This document shows positions 20,507 to 29,282 of a DNA stretch of 64,000 bases, in pieces; positions within the stretch are counted from its first letter, which is position 1; each line of letters begins with the position of its first letter. Origin of the DNA: JAHBXL01 sp964409775 (GTDB lineage: Bacteria; Planctomycetota; Phycisphaerae; Phycisphaerales; UBA1924). The DNA is taken from contig CAYPEI010000011.1 of assembly GCA_964409775.1 (NCBI GenBank), positions 43,506-107,505 on the forward strand, read 5' to 3'. The position numbers were made by a program, and so were the translations under genes. The notes beneath the pieces are model-generated. The model did not search any database and was not told the DNA's origin. It worked only from the letters and a program-made list of their open reading frames with translations.

Positions 20507-22537
20507 ATGGGCAGGCTGCTGGTCCCCGTTGGTTTGCTCGTCGCCATCGTTGTCGCCGTGATCGCGGCCGATCGGCCCGCGCCGCGCGCCGACTTCACGT
20601 TCATCAATCGCGGCGATGTCGCCACGCTCGACGTCCAGAAAGCGTCCTGGATGCAGGACCTTCGGGTTGTTCGCATGCTCTTTGAGGGGCTGGTCAAGAA
20701 CGATGTCTTTGATCCCGAGTACGCCATCAGGCCGGGGGTGGCCGAGCGGTGGGAGATCAGCGCCGACGGGCGCGTGTACACCTTTCACCTGCGGGCGAAC
20801 GCGGCGTGGAACGTCCACGGCAGGGCCGTGCCCGTCGCTGCGCACGACTTCATCTATGCCTGGCGCCGCGGCATCCTCCCGGACACCGCCAGCGACTATG
20901 CCGGCCAGTTCCAACTTATCCGCGGCGCCAAGGCGTTCTATGACTGGCGCAGCGGCCAACTGGACGAAATCGCCGCGATGCCCGAGAGTGCGGAGAAGCG
21001 CGATCGTGCCCGGGCTCTGTGGCCGCTGACCGAGCAGAAGTTCACCGAGATGGTCGGTCTGTCGGCCCCCGACGACCGGACGCTGCGCATCGAACTCGAG
21101 CGCCCCACGCCCTATTTCCTGGACCTGTGCGCCTTCGCGGTGTTCTGCCCGGTGTACCCGCCGCTGGTGAAGCAGTACGAGCCGCCCGACCCCTCCACCG
21201 GACGGCTAGACCAGCAGCCGGGGTGGACCATGGCCGGGAGCATGGTCTGCAACGGGCCGTTTGTTCTCGCCGACTGGCGATTCAAGCGGGAAGTGCGGAT
21301 GGAGAAGAACCCGTTCTACTGGGATCATGCCTCGGTCGCGATCGACACGATCTCGATGCCCAGCAACGAGGACCCCAACGCGCAGGTCCTCGCGTTCAAC
21401 TCGGGAGCGGTGGACTGGGTCAGCGATGTCACGCCGCCCTACCGCCGTTTCATCGTGCAGGAGAAGCGGGCGTACTACGCCGAGCACAAAGCCGAGTACG
21501 ACGCGCTGGTCGCGCAAGGGCTCGACCCCGTCGAGATCGATCGCCGGCTTCCGCCCGACCCACGCCAGAACATCCACACGTTTCCGGCGTTCGGGACGTA
21601 CTTCCTGAACTTCAACTGCCAGCCGAAACTCGTGGACGGGCGGGACAATCCCTTCGCCGACCCGCGCATCCGCCGCGCGTTTGTCATGGCCGTCGACAAG
21701 GATCGCATCGTCACGCAGGTCCGCGGCACGGGCGAACGTGTTTCGAACACGCTGATTCCGCGCGACTCCATCGCCGGGTACGAGTCGCCCAAGGGACTTC
21801 GCTTCGACCCCGAGGGAGCACGCAGACTCCTCGCCGAGGCCGGTTACCCGGGCGGCAAGGGGTTCATCACCGTCGAAATCCTGTTCAACAAGGACTCGGG
21901 GCACGACCTCATTGCACAGGCCGCGGCCAAGGACTGGCAGGAAAACCTCGGCGTGCCGGTTCTGCTTGCCCAGAAGGAGATCAAGGTCTTCCGCAACGAC
22001 CTGAAGAACCAGAACTTCATGATCAGCCGTGCCGGCTGGTTCGGTGACTACGGCGACCCGACGACGTTCCTGGACATCAACCGCTGTGAAGACGGTAACA
22101 ACGACCGCAAGTACTGCTCACCGCGGTTTGAGGCGCTGATGGAGGCCGCGGCCAACGAAGCGGATGCCGCGCGGCGGATGGCGATCCTGTCCGATGCGGA
22201 GCGTCTGCTCGTGGAGGAAGACCTTCCGTTTATCCCGATTTTCCAGTACGTGCAGGTGTATCTCTTCAACCCGCACAAGGTCAGCGGCATTTCCTCGCAC
22301 CCTCGCCAGCAGCAGGACCTGTTCCTGATCGACATGCTGGGCGATGGCAAGGGGAGCGATGTTCCCAAAGCCCTGCCGCCGGGCGGAGGGGACATCAAGC
22401 GGAAGCAGCAGAGCAGCAGGTGCGGCGGCCGGCAGATGGAACCAGTGGGCGCGACTCGCTTCCCGCGGCACGTCCGGGTCGCTGCGGATGCGCAGGCGTG
22501 CGGCTTTCCGGCGGGAGGCCGCGCATGCTCGGCCTGA
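20507..22537 (+). CDS. Peptide/oligopeptide ABC transporter substrate-binding protein (SBP family 5)
   Basis: 676 residues. The N-terminal hydrophobic segment (LLVPVGLLVAIVVAVIAA) is a signal anchor or signal peptide with no lipobox. The mature protein follows the OppA/DppA pattern: RGDVATLDVQ, EGLVKNDVFDPEYAIRPGVAERWEISADGRVYTFHLR, VAAHDFIYAWRR, CNGPFVLADW and KNPFYWDHASVAIDTI. It should deliver peptides to an inner-membrane importer. Its last 13 bases overlap the start of the permease gene. The final ~70 residues are basic and low-complexity and may be an artefact of the late stop. Confidence 0.88.
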   Translation: MGRLLVPVGLLVAIVVAVIAADRPAPRADFTFINRGDVATLDVQKASWMQDLRVVRMLFEGLVKNDVFDPEYAIRPGVAERWEISADGRVYTFHLRANAAWNVHGRAVPVAAHDFIYAWRRGILPDTASDYAGQFQLIRGAKAFYDWRSGQLDEIAAMPESAEKRDRARALWPLTEQKFTEMVGLSAPDDRTLRIELERPTPYFLDLCAFAVFCPVYPPLVKQYEPPDPSTGRLDQQPGWTMAGSMVCNGPFVLADWRFKREVRMEKNPFYWDHASVAIDTISMPSNEDPNAQVLAFNSGAVDWVSDVTPPYRRFIVQEKRAYYAEHKAEYDALVAQGLDPVEIDRRLPPDPRQNIHTFPAFGTYFLNFNCQPKLVDGRDNPFADPRIRRAFVMAVDKDRIVTQVRGTGERVSNTLIPRDSIAGYESPKGLRFDPEGARRLLAEAGYPGGKGFITVEILFNKDSGHDLIAQAAAKDWQENLGVPVLLAQKEIKVFRNDLKNQNFMISRAGWFGDYGDPTTFLDINRCEDGNNDRKYCSPRFEALMEAAANEADAARRMAILSDAERLLVEEDLPFIPIFQYVQVYLFNPHKVSGISSHPRQQQDLFLIDMLGDGKGSDVPKALPPGGGDIKRKQQSSRCGGRQMEPVGATRFPRHVRVAADAQACGFPAGGRACSA

Positions 22538-23529
22538 TCGTCCGACGCCTCATCCAGTTGCCGCTGATCGTCGGCGTGATTTACACGCTGACGCTGACCC
22601 TCGCGTGGGCGGTGCCGGGGAATCCGATCGAGAACCCTGAGGGGCGGAGGCCGCCCCCCGCCGTGATCGAGGCGATGCAGCGGCAGTACAACCTCGACTC
22701 ATTCCCGAGGTTTTACTTCTCGTATCTCGACAGCGCGACGGGATTGAAGTGGGTGCGGGACAGGATCACCGGCCGCGCGGCGGAGCGTGAAGCGGCCGCG
22801 CGGGCGTCCGGACAGGCTCCGCCCGTGCGACAGTTGTTCGACCTCGGCCCGAGCCTGCAGTACGAGGACTGGCGTGTGAACCAGATCGTCGCCGATGCGC
22901 TGCCGGTGAGCATCGCGCTGGGTGCGATGGCGATGCTGATCGCGGTGGTGCTGGGCGTCGGGGCGGGCGTGGTCGGCGCGGTGCGGCCGAACTCGCCGGC
23001 CGACGTCGCAACGCTCGCCGTCGCGCTCATCGGCATCAGCCTCCCGAGTTTCGTGGTCGGCACCACCCTCCTCCTGGTATTCAGCGTCTGGATCGGTTGG
23101 TTCCCTGTCGGGCAGTGGGGGCTCCGAGGCGCGGTGCTGCCGGCGATCACGCTCAGCCTGCCGTTCGCGGCGTACATCGCCCGGCTCACGCGCATGGGGA
23201 TGCTCGAGCACCTCGGGGCCGACTTCATCCGCACGGCACGGGCCAAGGGCCTCCCCGAGTCGCGCGTGGTGCTCAAGCACGCGCTCAAGAACGCGTTCCT
23301 GCCGGTGCTGAGTTACCTCGGCCCCGCGACGGCGATGGCGATGACCGGCTCGTTCGTTGTGGAGCGCGTGTTCACCGTGCCGGGCATGGGTCAGCACTTC
23401 GTCAATGCCGTGCTGAACAAGGACCTGTTCCTGATCATGGGCGTGGTGCTGGTGTACTCGACGATGCTGATCCTGTTCAATCTTGCGGTCGATGTGCTGT
23501 ATCGCTGGGTGGATCCGAGGATCGAGTGA
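22525..23529 (+). CDS. ABC transporter permease, DppB/OppB family
   Basis: 334 residues from ATG 22525, which lies 13 bases inside the upstream gene. It opens with the typical DppB start (MLGLIVRRLIQLPLIVGVIYTLTLTLAWAVPGNP) and carries the EAA-type loop region (EHLGADFIRTARAKGLPESRVVLKHALKNAFLPVL) that contacts the ATPase, plus the FVVERVFTVPGMGQHFVNAV segment. Six membrane helices are expected. The usual next genes, a DppC-type permease and two ATPases, are absent: the following gene is an unrelated lipoprotein. Partners must be elsewhere, or the importer is incomplete. Confidence 0.9.
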   Translation: MLGLIVRRLIQLPLIVGVIYTLTLTLAWAVPGNPIENPEGRRPPPAVIEAMQRQYNLDSFPRFYFSYLDSATGLKWVRDRITGRAAEREAAARASGQAPPVRQLFDLGPSLQYEDWRVNQIVADALPVSIALGAMAMLIAVVLGVGAGVVGAVRPNSPADVATLAVALIGISLPSFVVGTTLLLVFSVWIGWFPVGQWGLRGAVLPAITLSLPFAAYIARLTRMGMLEHLGADFIRTARAKGLPESRVVLKHALKNAFLPVLSYLGPATAMAMTGSFVVERVFTVPGMGQHFVNAVLNKDLFLIMGVVLVYSTMLILFNLAVDVLYRWVDPRIE

Positions 23530-23575
23530 GGCCCATCAATCTGACCGAAGCCGTATCGACTCACGGAGGGTGCGA

Positions 23576-24325
23576 GTGACTTGGCTCTGGTTGAAGTTCA
23601 CCATCGCGGTGATGGCGTGCCTCCCGGTGTTCGGGTGCTTCCCGGCCAAGGAGACTCCGGCGGCTGACCTCGGCGGTTTTCGGTCTCTTGCGGTTCATGG
23701 CGGTTCGAACATCGTTCTTGTTGCTGATGCTCCGCCGGAGGATTCGCCTGCTCACTCCACGGCGCGGCTGGTGATCGCCAAGGTCCGCAGCGTGACCAGC
23801 CCCGAGCATGACCAATCGCTGCAGATGGTGACGCTCGCGCCGTCCGATGATGAACGGCGGACGGTCGGCATCGTCGATCACGACCTCGGCGGCACCGAGT
23901 CTGGGCCGATCGCCGCGTTCGTGGAGCCGGGTCTGCTCGTTACTGCGGAGACCCTCCACGGCGAGGCGCATCGGCTGGGCGCGAGGGTCCTTCTGGTGTA
24001 CACCTACTGGTCGAAACACGAATCCGACACGTGGTCCTTGCCGTTCTTGTTCACGCTTGGTCTCGCGCCGGTGCTCAACTCCAACTACCAGTCGAGCGTC
24101 GAAGCGATTGCGGTCGATGTTGCCTCGGGCGCGGTAGTGTTCGATGGGACGGAAGCGGATGAGGGTTGGCAGGTCGCCAATGGATACACGCGGCATGAGG
24201 CTGAAAGGCAGGTAAGTCGCCGTGTGGAGCGTCGCGCCTTCGCCCGGATCATGGATTGCTGCGTCGCGGCGAATGGCGGCCCGGTGACCCAGCCCAGGCA
24301 GAAGCCGATGTCAAGTCCGTGGTAG
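23576..24325 (+). CDS. Lipoprotein of unknown function
   Basis: 249 residues, GTG start at 23576 chosen because GGAGGG lies five bases upstream. Lipobox VFGC puts the lipidated cysteine at residue 21. The mature part includes a predicted beta-rich domain with GARVLLVYTYWSKHESDTWSLPFLFTLGLAPVLNSNYQSSVEAIAVDVASGAVVF, a pattern seen in envelope-stress type lipoproteins that assemble on the outer membrane, but no named family is certain. It ends with a basic segment rich in Arg. It follows the permease by 46 bases and is convergent with the next gene. Confidence 0.65.
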   Translation: MTWLWLKFTIAVMACLPVFGCFPAKETPAADLGGFRSLAVHGGSNIVLVADAPPEDSPAHSTARLVIAKVRSVTSPEHDQSLQMVTLAPSDDERRTVGIVDHDLGGTESGPIAAFVEPGLLVTAETLHGEAHRLGARVLLVYTYWSKHESDTWSLPFLFTLGLAPVLNSNYQSSVEAIAVDVASGAVVFDGTEADEGWQVANGYTRHEAERQVSRRVERRAFARIMDCCVAANGGPVTQPRQKPMSSPW

Positions 24326-24332
24326 TACGGAA

Positions 24333-24773
24333 TCACTCCGCGCTGAACGTTGCCCCGTCGAGCACATCGAAACTGACCATCGCACCCTGCGGGAACATCG
24401 AGGGGAGTTGGCGGGCATCGTTCATCGTGCAGTGGATCGGCATCCCCGCATCGACGGTGAGCGTGCGGGTGCGGTCATCGCCGCTGATGACGGTCCCCTG
24501 CACGCGGCGGGGGTGTCCGAACACCGGCTCGACGTACTTGCCGCCGGTTTCGACAAGATCGACGCGACGCGCTGTTGCGCGGATGGTCCCGATGATGCGT
24601 TTGCCCACCGGGGTCGTGATCGGCCCCTTGGGGATCAGGTGCATGCGGTAACTGGTGTTGGGGAACTCGATGACGATGTGGCCGGGCTTGGTCGCGGTCG
24701 CGGCGAAAACCTCGGCGAGTTCGCCGCGGGCGAGCGTGGGGGCGATCTTGGCGGTCGGTGCGGGGTGGATCAT
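24333..24773 (-). CDS. Conserved hypothetical protein, possible beta-barrel/OB-like
   Basis: 146 residues from ATG 24773; a GTG three codons upstream (24782) is an alternative. It is small, soluble and beta-strand rich (HIVIEFPNTSYRMHLIPKGPI, RIIGTIRATARRVDLVETGGKYVEPVFG, RVQGTVISGDDRTRTLTVDAGMPIHCTM), without a signal peptide or membrane helix. The repeated short strands and central VETGGKYVEP loop suggest an OB- or SH3-like barrel. Function not recognised. It sits 62 bases downstream of the amidotransferase gene on the same strand. Confidence 0.6.
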   Translation of the reverse strand: MIHPAPTAKIAPTLARGELAEVFAATATKPGHIVIEFPNTSYRMHLIPKGPITTPVGKRIIGTIRATARRVDLVETGGKYVEPVFGHPRRVQGTVISGDDRTRTLTVDAGMPIHCTMNDARQLPSMFPQGAMVSFDVLDGATFSAE

Positions 24774-24835
24774 GGGCGACACTGTAGTGTCGAAGCCAGC
24801 AACGCAGCAAATGGGCAGAGCAGCGGAGGAGAGCC

Positions 24836-25507
24836 CTACGTGCTGGCGTGCTGGTTTGCTGTTCTGCCGCTCTCAACGAAGTTGCGCAGCAGTTTCGGCC
24901 CTTCGACGGTCAGGAAACTCTCCGGGTGGAACTGCACGCCTTCGAGCAGGGCCTTCTCTTCTCCCCGCGGCCAGATGCGCCGCAATCCCATGACCACCCG
25001 TCGCGTCGGGCCGTTCGGGTTGGCCGCGTCAACCGGTTCATCCGTCCACGCCGAAACCCTCCACCCGCTCCCATCGGCCGCGGCGGGCGGGATCGTCTCC
25101 GCCAGCACCACCAGCGAGTGGTAGCGTGTCGCGATGAACGGATTGGAGAGCCCCGCGAAGACGCCCGCGTTGTCGTGCTGCACCGGCGAAGTCTTGCCGT
25201 GCATCGGGATCGCGTGTCGCGTGACGGTCATGCCGTGCATGTCGCCGATGCACTGATGCCCGAGGCAGACACCCAGGACCGGCACTCGCCCGGCGAATCG
25301 GCGGATGATCTCGCTGGAGACGCCTGCTTCCTTCGGTGTGCACGGTCCGGGGGAGATGATCACGTGCGTCGGGCCCATCGCCTCGGCCTCATCCGCGGTG
25401 ACCTTGTCGTTGCGGATGACGCGGAGATCGAGCGAAGGGTCGATCTCGCCCAGCCTCTGCACGAGGTTGTACGTGAACGAGTCGTAGTTGTCGATGAGCA
25501 GGATCAC
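24836..25507 (-). CDS. Glutamine amidotransferase component of anthranilate/aminodeoxychorismate synthase
   Basis: 223 residues from GTG 25507. It opens MILLIDNYDSFTYNLVQRLGE, the TrpG/PabA start, and has the class I amidotransferase nucleophile motif GVCLGHQ and the HPES of the His-Glu pair in GVQFHPESFLT. It supplies ammonia from glutamine to a TrpE or PabB partner, for tryptophan or folate synthesis. Neither partner is in the window, so TrpG and PabA cannot be told apart; many bacteria use one protein for both. The gene is ~30 residues longer than usual because of an insert around DEPVDAANPNGPTRR. Confidence 0.9.
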   Translation of the reverse strand: MILLIDNYDSFTYNLVQRLGEIDPSLDLRVIRNDKVTADEAEAMGPTHVIISPGPCTPKEAGVSSEIIRRFAGRVPVLGVCLGHQCIGDMHGMTVTRHAIPMHGKTSPVQHDNAGVFAGLSNPFIATRYHSLVVLAETIPPAAADGSGWRVSAWTDEPVDAANPNGPTRRVVMGLRRIWPRGEEKALLEGVQFHPESFLTVEGPKLLRNFVESGRTANQHAST

Positions 25508-25563
25508 GCCGTGAGGATATCGGCCTGTTTCCGCGGACAATGAAGCCGCGCGGCCGGCGGCGC

Positions 25564-26379
25564 TCAGTTCCGTGCGCGGTTCACCCATCCGAACTCCGCC
25601 GCGGTGGAGGAGTTGACCGGCCATGCGGTGTTCGCGGCCTTGATGATCCGGATCTGGGATGCGTTGAGGTCCTGGGTCTCGGCCACGCGGTCGTTGGGGC
25701 CGGTGGGCGCCTTGAACAGCCCGACCGAGCCGTCGAGATACCCGTTATGCCCGCCGCCGCCCTTGCCGCCGGCCGCCGATCCGGCGTTGCGCGTGCCGTG
25801 TCGCGTGGACCACTGGTCCGTGCCGGCGAACGAGCCGTCGTCGTATGAGCGGTTGTAAAACTCGTCGTGCTCCTCGATGAGCAGGACGATCCCCGGGAAG
25901 ATCTTGCGCGTCGATGTCCCGATCTCCGGCCGCTCCGGATAGTCCATCTGCCAGTTGAGGTCGATCCTCGCCCCGGCCATGCGGATGATCATGGTGTAGT
26001 CAAAGAACCGGTTCGCCTCGCGTCGGGCCGAGGGGCACTCGGTGATCTTGTCCGCCACCTGCAGATACTCCCGCATCACGCTGGTGTGGAACGGGTGCGG
26101 ATACAGCGATGGGTTCGCGAGGTAGGTCGTGTTGTTCCGGCCGACCCAGTCAAGATCCTGCGGTCCCTGCCAGTAGGCCCCGGGGATGACCTTGTAGTCG
26201 TTCGCGTAGGCGTGGAATCCGATCATCAACTGCCGCATGTTCGACAGGCACACCGCCTGACGGCCCGACTCCCGCGCCTTGCCCAGGGCCGGCAGCAGCA
26301 GACCGATCAGCATCGCGACGATCGCAATGACGATCAACAGTTCGATCAGCGTGAAAGCCGTTGTCCGTCGATTCGCCAA
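25564..26379 (-). CDS. Planctomycete pseudopilin (type II secretion-like, H-X-DG motif)
   Basis: 271 residues from TTG 26379, chosen because GGAGGG lies six bases upstream. The N-terminal prepilin signal reads ANRRTTAFTLIELLIVIAIVAMLIGLLLPALGKARESGRQ, with Ala rather than Gly before the cleaved Phe. The globular part contains cysteine pair positions CLSN and CPSARR and ends with HNGYLDGSVGLFK, a variant of the H-X9-DG box used in planctomycete annotation. Such proteins are probably processed by a prepilin peptidase and built into pseudopilus-like fibres; function is unknown. The leader can form two competing hairpins (see 26386-26412). It ends 56 bases before the amidotransferase gene start. 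Confidence 0.85.
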   Translation of the reverse strand: MANRRTTAFTLIELLIVIAIVAMLIGLLLPALGKARESGRQAVCLSNMRQLMIGFHAYANDYKVIPGAYWQGPQDLDWVGRNNTTYLANPSLYPHPFHTSVMREYLQVADKITECPSARREANRFFDYTMIIRMAGARIDLNWQMDYPERPEIGTSTRKIFPGIVLLIEEHDEFYNRSYDDGSFAGTDQWSTRHGTRNAGSAAGGKGGGGHNGYLDGSVGLFKAPTGPNDRVAETQDLNASQIRIIKAANTAWPVNSSTAAEFGWVNRARN

Positions 26380-26385
26380 GCCGCG

Positions 26386-26412
26386 CCCTCCGAAAGGAGG
26401 TTTCCCACCTCC
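26386..26412 (-). promoter_or_regulatory. Alternative hairpins covering the pseudopilin ribosome-binding site
   Basis: On the minus strand, three blocks lie in a row: GGAGGT (26412-26407), ACCTCC (26401-26396) and the ribosome-binding GGAGG (26391-26387). The middle block can pair with the first (6 bp, five-base loop) or with the last (5 bp, TTTC loop). The first pairing frees the ribosome-binding site, the second hides it. This is the layout of a translation switch; the trigger, if any, is unknown. Confidence 0.55.
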
Positions 26413-26595
26413 AGCATACCACGTAAACCGGAGCCGCAAACACCGAGGACAGCAAACCTCTCACGGGCTGCCGATCCGCCGGAACAACGTCTGAAACCGG
26501 ATCCGAACGGGGAGTCTTCCGCCCATACGGCTCGATTTGCCGCACTTCCGTGCCGCGACTGTGCTGCTTTCGACCTTGCCCCTACCGTTTTCCCC

Positions 26596-28143
26596 ATGCC
26601 AACCCCCAACCCGCTGCCCGCCCACTATGCCGAACTCTGCAAACTCAAGCACGAGGCCAAGACCCTGGCCTCGATCGGTTCGCTCCTGAACTGGGACCAG
26701 GAAACCTACATGCCCCACGCCGCGGCGGCCCACCGGGCCGATCAGGCGTCGCTGCTCTCGGCGATCGAGCACGAACGGTCGACAAGCAAGCGGCTGGGCG
26801 ACCTGATTGCACAATGCGAGGCGGACAAGGCCCTGACGGGCGATGCGGGATCGCGAGAGGCGGCCAATGTCGCGCGCATGCGGCGGGACTATGACCTGCA
26901 GACCAAGATCCCGACCGAACTGGTCGCCGAACTGGCCAAGGTCGGCAGCCAGGCGCAGGAAGTGTGGAAGGACGCCCGCCAGAAGAACGACTTCGCGATG
27001 TTCCGCCCGTGGCTGGAGAAGATGTTTGAACTCACACGCCGGAAGGCCGAGTGCCTGATGTCGGGCAAGCCAAAGGGCGAACTCTACGATGCGTTGCTCG
27101 ATGAGTATGAGCCCGGTGCGACGGGCAGGGAGATCGAGGCGGTATTCACGCCCCTTCGCCCGCGCCTGAGTGGACTCGTGAAGGAGATCGCCGGCGCGGC
27201 CGCGAAGGGCAAGGCCCCGGGCGACGCGTTCCTGAAGGTCCAGTTTCCCGCCGCAAAGCAGCACGAGTTCGGCCAGATGGTCCTCAAGGCCATGGGCTTT
27301 GATTTCAACGCGGGTCGGCTCGACACGACGACACACCCGTTCTGCTCGGGCATGGCGCCCGGCGACACGCGCCTGACGACGCGCTACCGCGACGAGAAGT
27401 TCACCGATGCGCTCTACGGCACGATGCACGAAGGCGGGCACGGGCTGTATGAGCAGGGTCTCCCGAAGTCGGAGCGATTCGGCCAGCCCCTGTCCGAGGC
27501 GATCTCGCTGGGCATCCACGAGAGCCAGTCGCGCATGTGGGAGAACTTTGTCGGCCGCTCGCGAGAGTTCTGGGAGTGGGCGTTGCCCCACGCCAAGAAG
27601 TTCGCCGGCGGCGAACTCGACCGCTTCAGTGTCGACGATGCTTTCCGCGCCGCCAACATCGTACAGCCGAGTTTCATCCGCGTCGAGGCCGACGAAGCCA
27701 CGTACAACCTGCACGTCATGCTGCGCTTCGGGCTGGAGCGATCCCTGATCTCCGGCGAACTGCCCGTCAAAGACCTTCCCGGCGAATGGAACCGGCGATT
27801 CAAGGACCTGCTGGGGATCGACGTGCCCGACGACCGCCGCGGCTGCATGCAGGATGTGCACTGGTCGTTCGGCCTCATCGGCTACTTCCCGACGTACACC
27901 CTCGGGAACCTGTACGCGGCCCAGTTCTGGGAGACGATCCACGCGCAGACGCCGGGCCTGCGCGACAGGATGCGAGCCGGCGATTTCGTCCCGCTGCTCG
28001 CCTGGCTGCGCGAGAAGATTCACCAGCACGGCCGTCGCTACGGCGCGGCGGAACTGTGCCGACAGATCACCGGGAAGCCCCTCTCCGCCGATCCGCTCAT
28101 GCGGCACCTCGAAGGCAAACTCAAGGGCGTGTACGGCCTTTGA
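26596..28143 (+). CDS. M32 family carboxypeptidase (carboxypeptidase Taq)
   Basis: 515 residues from ATG 26596. M32 enzymes are cytosolic zinc (or cobalt) carboxypeptidases that release C-terminal residues from peptides. Zinc site H278-E279-GG-H282 is present (TMHEGGHGLYEQGL), followed ~30 residues later by the family motif SLGIHESQSRMWENFVGRS, and by IRVEADEATYNLHVMLRFGLER. The length matches the usual ~500. No signal peptide. The upstream 160 bases, shared with the divergent pseudopilin gene, show no clear ribosome-binding site before this ATG. Confidence 0.93.
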   Translation: MPTPNPLPAHYAELCKLKHEAKTLASIGSLLNWDQETYMPHAAAAHRADQASLLSAIEHERSTSKRLGDLIAQCEADKALTGDAGSREAANVARMRRDYDLQTKIPTELVAELAKVGSQAQEVWKDARQKNDFAMFRPWLEKMFELTRRKAECLMSGKPKGELYDALLDEYEPGATGREIEAVFTPLRPRLSGLVKEIAGAAAKGKAPGDAFLKVQFPAAKQHEFGQMVLKAMGFDFNAGRLDTTTHPFCSGMAPGDTRLTTRYRDEKFTDALYGTMHEGGHGLYEQGLPKSERFGQPLSEAISLGIHESQSRMWENFVGRSREFWEWALPHAKKFAGGELDRFSVDDAFRAANIVQPSFIRVEADEATYNLHVMLRFGLERSLISGELPVKDLPGEWNRRFKDLLGIDVPDDRRGCMQDVHWSFGLIGYFPTYTLGNLYAAQFWETIHAQTPGLRDRMRAGDFVPLLAWLREKIHQHGRRYGAAELCRQITGKPLSADPLMRHLEGKLKGVYGL

Positions 28144-28248
28144 GCATCGTTCACCCCTCGCATCTCCGGCTCCCGGTGTCGGGCGCCGGCCCGCACCGCA
28201 TGGCTCTTCTCGACCGCATGCCCACCCTCGCGCGCAATCCGGATTCCG

Positions 28249-29262
28249 ATGACTGACGCACGCCAGCCCGCAGCATTCGGTCCGCGTGAAGCCGTCTTTC
28301 TGGCCGGCGCGGCGTTTTCGGTCACCGGCTTTCGCGACTGGAATCCTTGGGCCACCGCACCGATCGCCCTGGCCATCGGCATCGTCCTCGCGCTGCTCGG
28401 GCTCGTCGCCTTTCAGCAGCACGCCCGGAAGTTCAGCCGCGTGCTCATCCAGACCAGCGTGGTCCTGCTTGGGTTTTCCATCAGTCTCAACGACGTCGCA
28501 AAGGCCGGGCTTCCAGGCATGGTCTTCGCCGCGGCCACGATCGCCTTGGTCTTCGTCATCGCCGCGCTGCTCCAGCGAGCCCTGCGGACCGACAGTCAGG
28601 TGTCGTCCCTGCTCACAGCCGGCACCGCGATCTGCGGCGGCTCAGCCATCGCCGCGACCGGAACAGTCATCGGCGCTTCCGCGTCGTCGATGTCCGTCGC
28701 CACCGCCGTTGTCTTCCTGCTCAACGCGGGCGGTGTCTATCTGTACCCGCTCATCGGCCACCAACTCGGGTTGAGCCAGGCGCAGTTCGGTGCGTGGGCG
28801 GCCGTCGGGATCCACGATGTCGCCGGAGTTGTCGCCGCTGCCAAGCAGTACGGCGATCAGGCGCTTGCCGACGCAACGGTGATCAAACTCACGCGGGTGC
28901 TGTGGATCGTGCCCGTTGCGCTGGTCCTGGGTCGCATGGCTCGCTCCGCCCCGGGAGATGTCGCATCGGCGGCGAAGAGGCCCGCCGCGCCGATTCCGTG
29001 GTTCGTCGGACTGTTCCTGGTTGCCTGCTTGCTCCGCACGATCGGTGAGGCAAGTCTTGGTGTATCCGCCATCGCACCGACGGCGGACTTCCTGAAGTCG
29101 ATCGCCAAGACCGCGATGACCCTGGCGCTGTTCCTGATCGGCACCGGTCTGTCGCGCCGCGCGCTCGCCGAGGCGGGCTGGCGGCCGCTGCTGCAGGGCG
29201 TGATCATGTGGATCGCGGTGAGCGTTGTCGCGCTGGTGGTCGTGCGAGCGATGGTCACCTGA
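28249..29262 (+). CDS. YeiH/UPF0324 family membrane transporter
   Basis: 337 residues with about ten membrane helices. It matches the YeiH/YadS family: LLGFSISLNDVAKAGLPGMVFAA, the strongly conserved LTAGTAICGGSAIAATGTVI, ATAVVFLLNAGGVYLYPLIGHQLGLSQAQFGAWAAVGIHDVAGVVAAAKQYG and the C-terminal KSIAKTAMTLALFLIGTGLS. Annotated members are called putative sulfate exporters, but experimental support is thin. It lies 105 bases after the carboxypeptidase gene on the same strand and is convergent with the kinase-like gene. Confidence 0.88.
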   Translation: MTDARQPAAFGPREAVFLAGAAFSVTGFRDWNPWATAPIALAIGIVLALLGLVAFQQHARKFSRVLIQTSVVLLGFSISLNDVAKAGLPGMVFAAATIALVFVIAALLQRALRTDSQVSSLLTAGTAICGGSAIAATGTVIGASASSMSVATAVVFLLNAGGVYLYPLIGHQLGLSQAQFGAWAAVGIHDVAGVVAAAKQYGDQALADATVIKLTRVLWIVPVALVLGRMARSAPGDVASAAKRPAAPIPWFVGLFLVACLLRTIGEASLGVSAIAPTADFLKSIAKTAMTLALFLIGTGLSRRALAEAGWRPLLQGVIMWIAVSVVALVVVRAMVT

Positions 29263-29282
29263 GCCGCCGGCGCCCGCCCCGT

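Noticed and set aside
26461..28422. 653-codon minus-strand frame opposite the M32 carboxypeptidase
   Set aside because: No motif, low-complexity composition, and the plus strand encodes a complete M32 enzyme.
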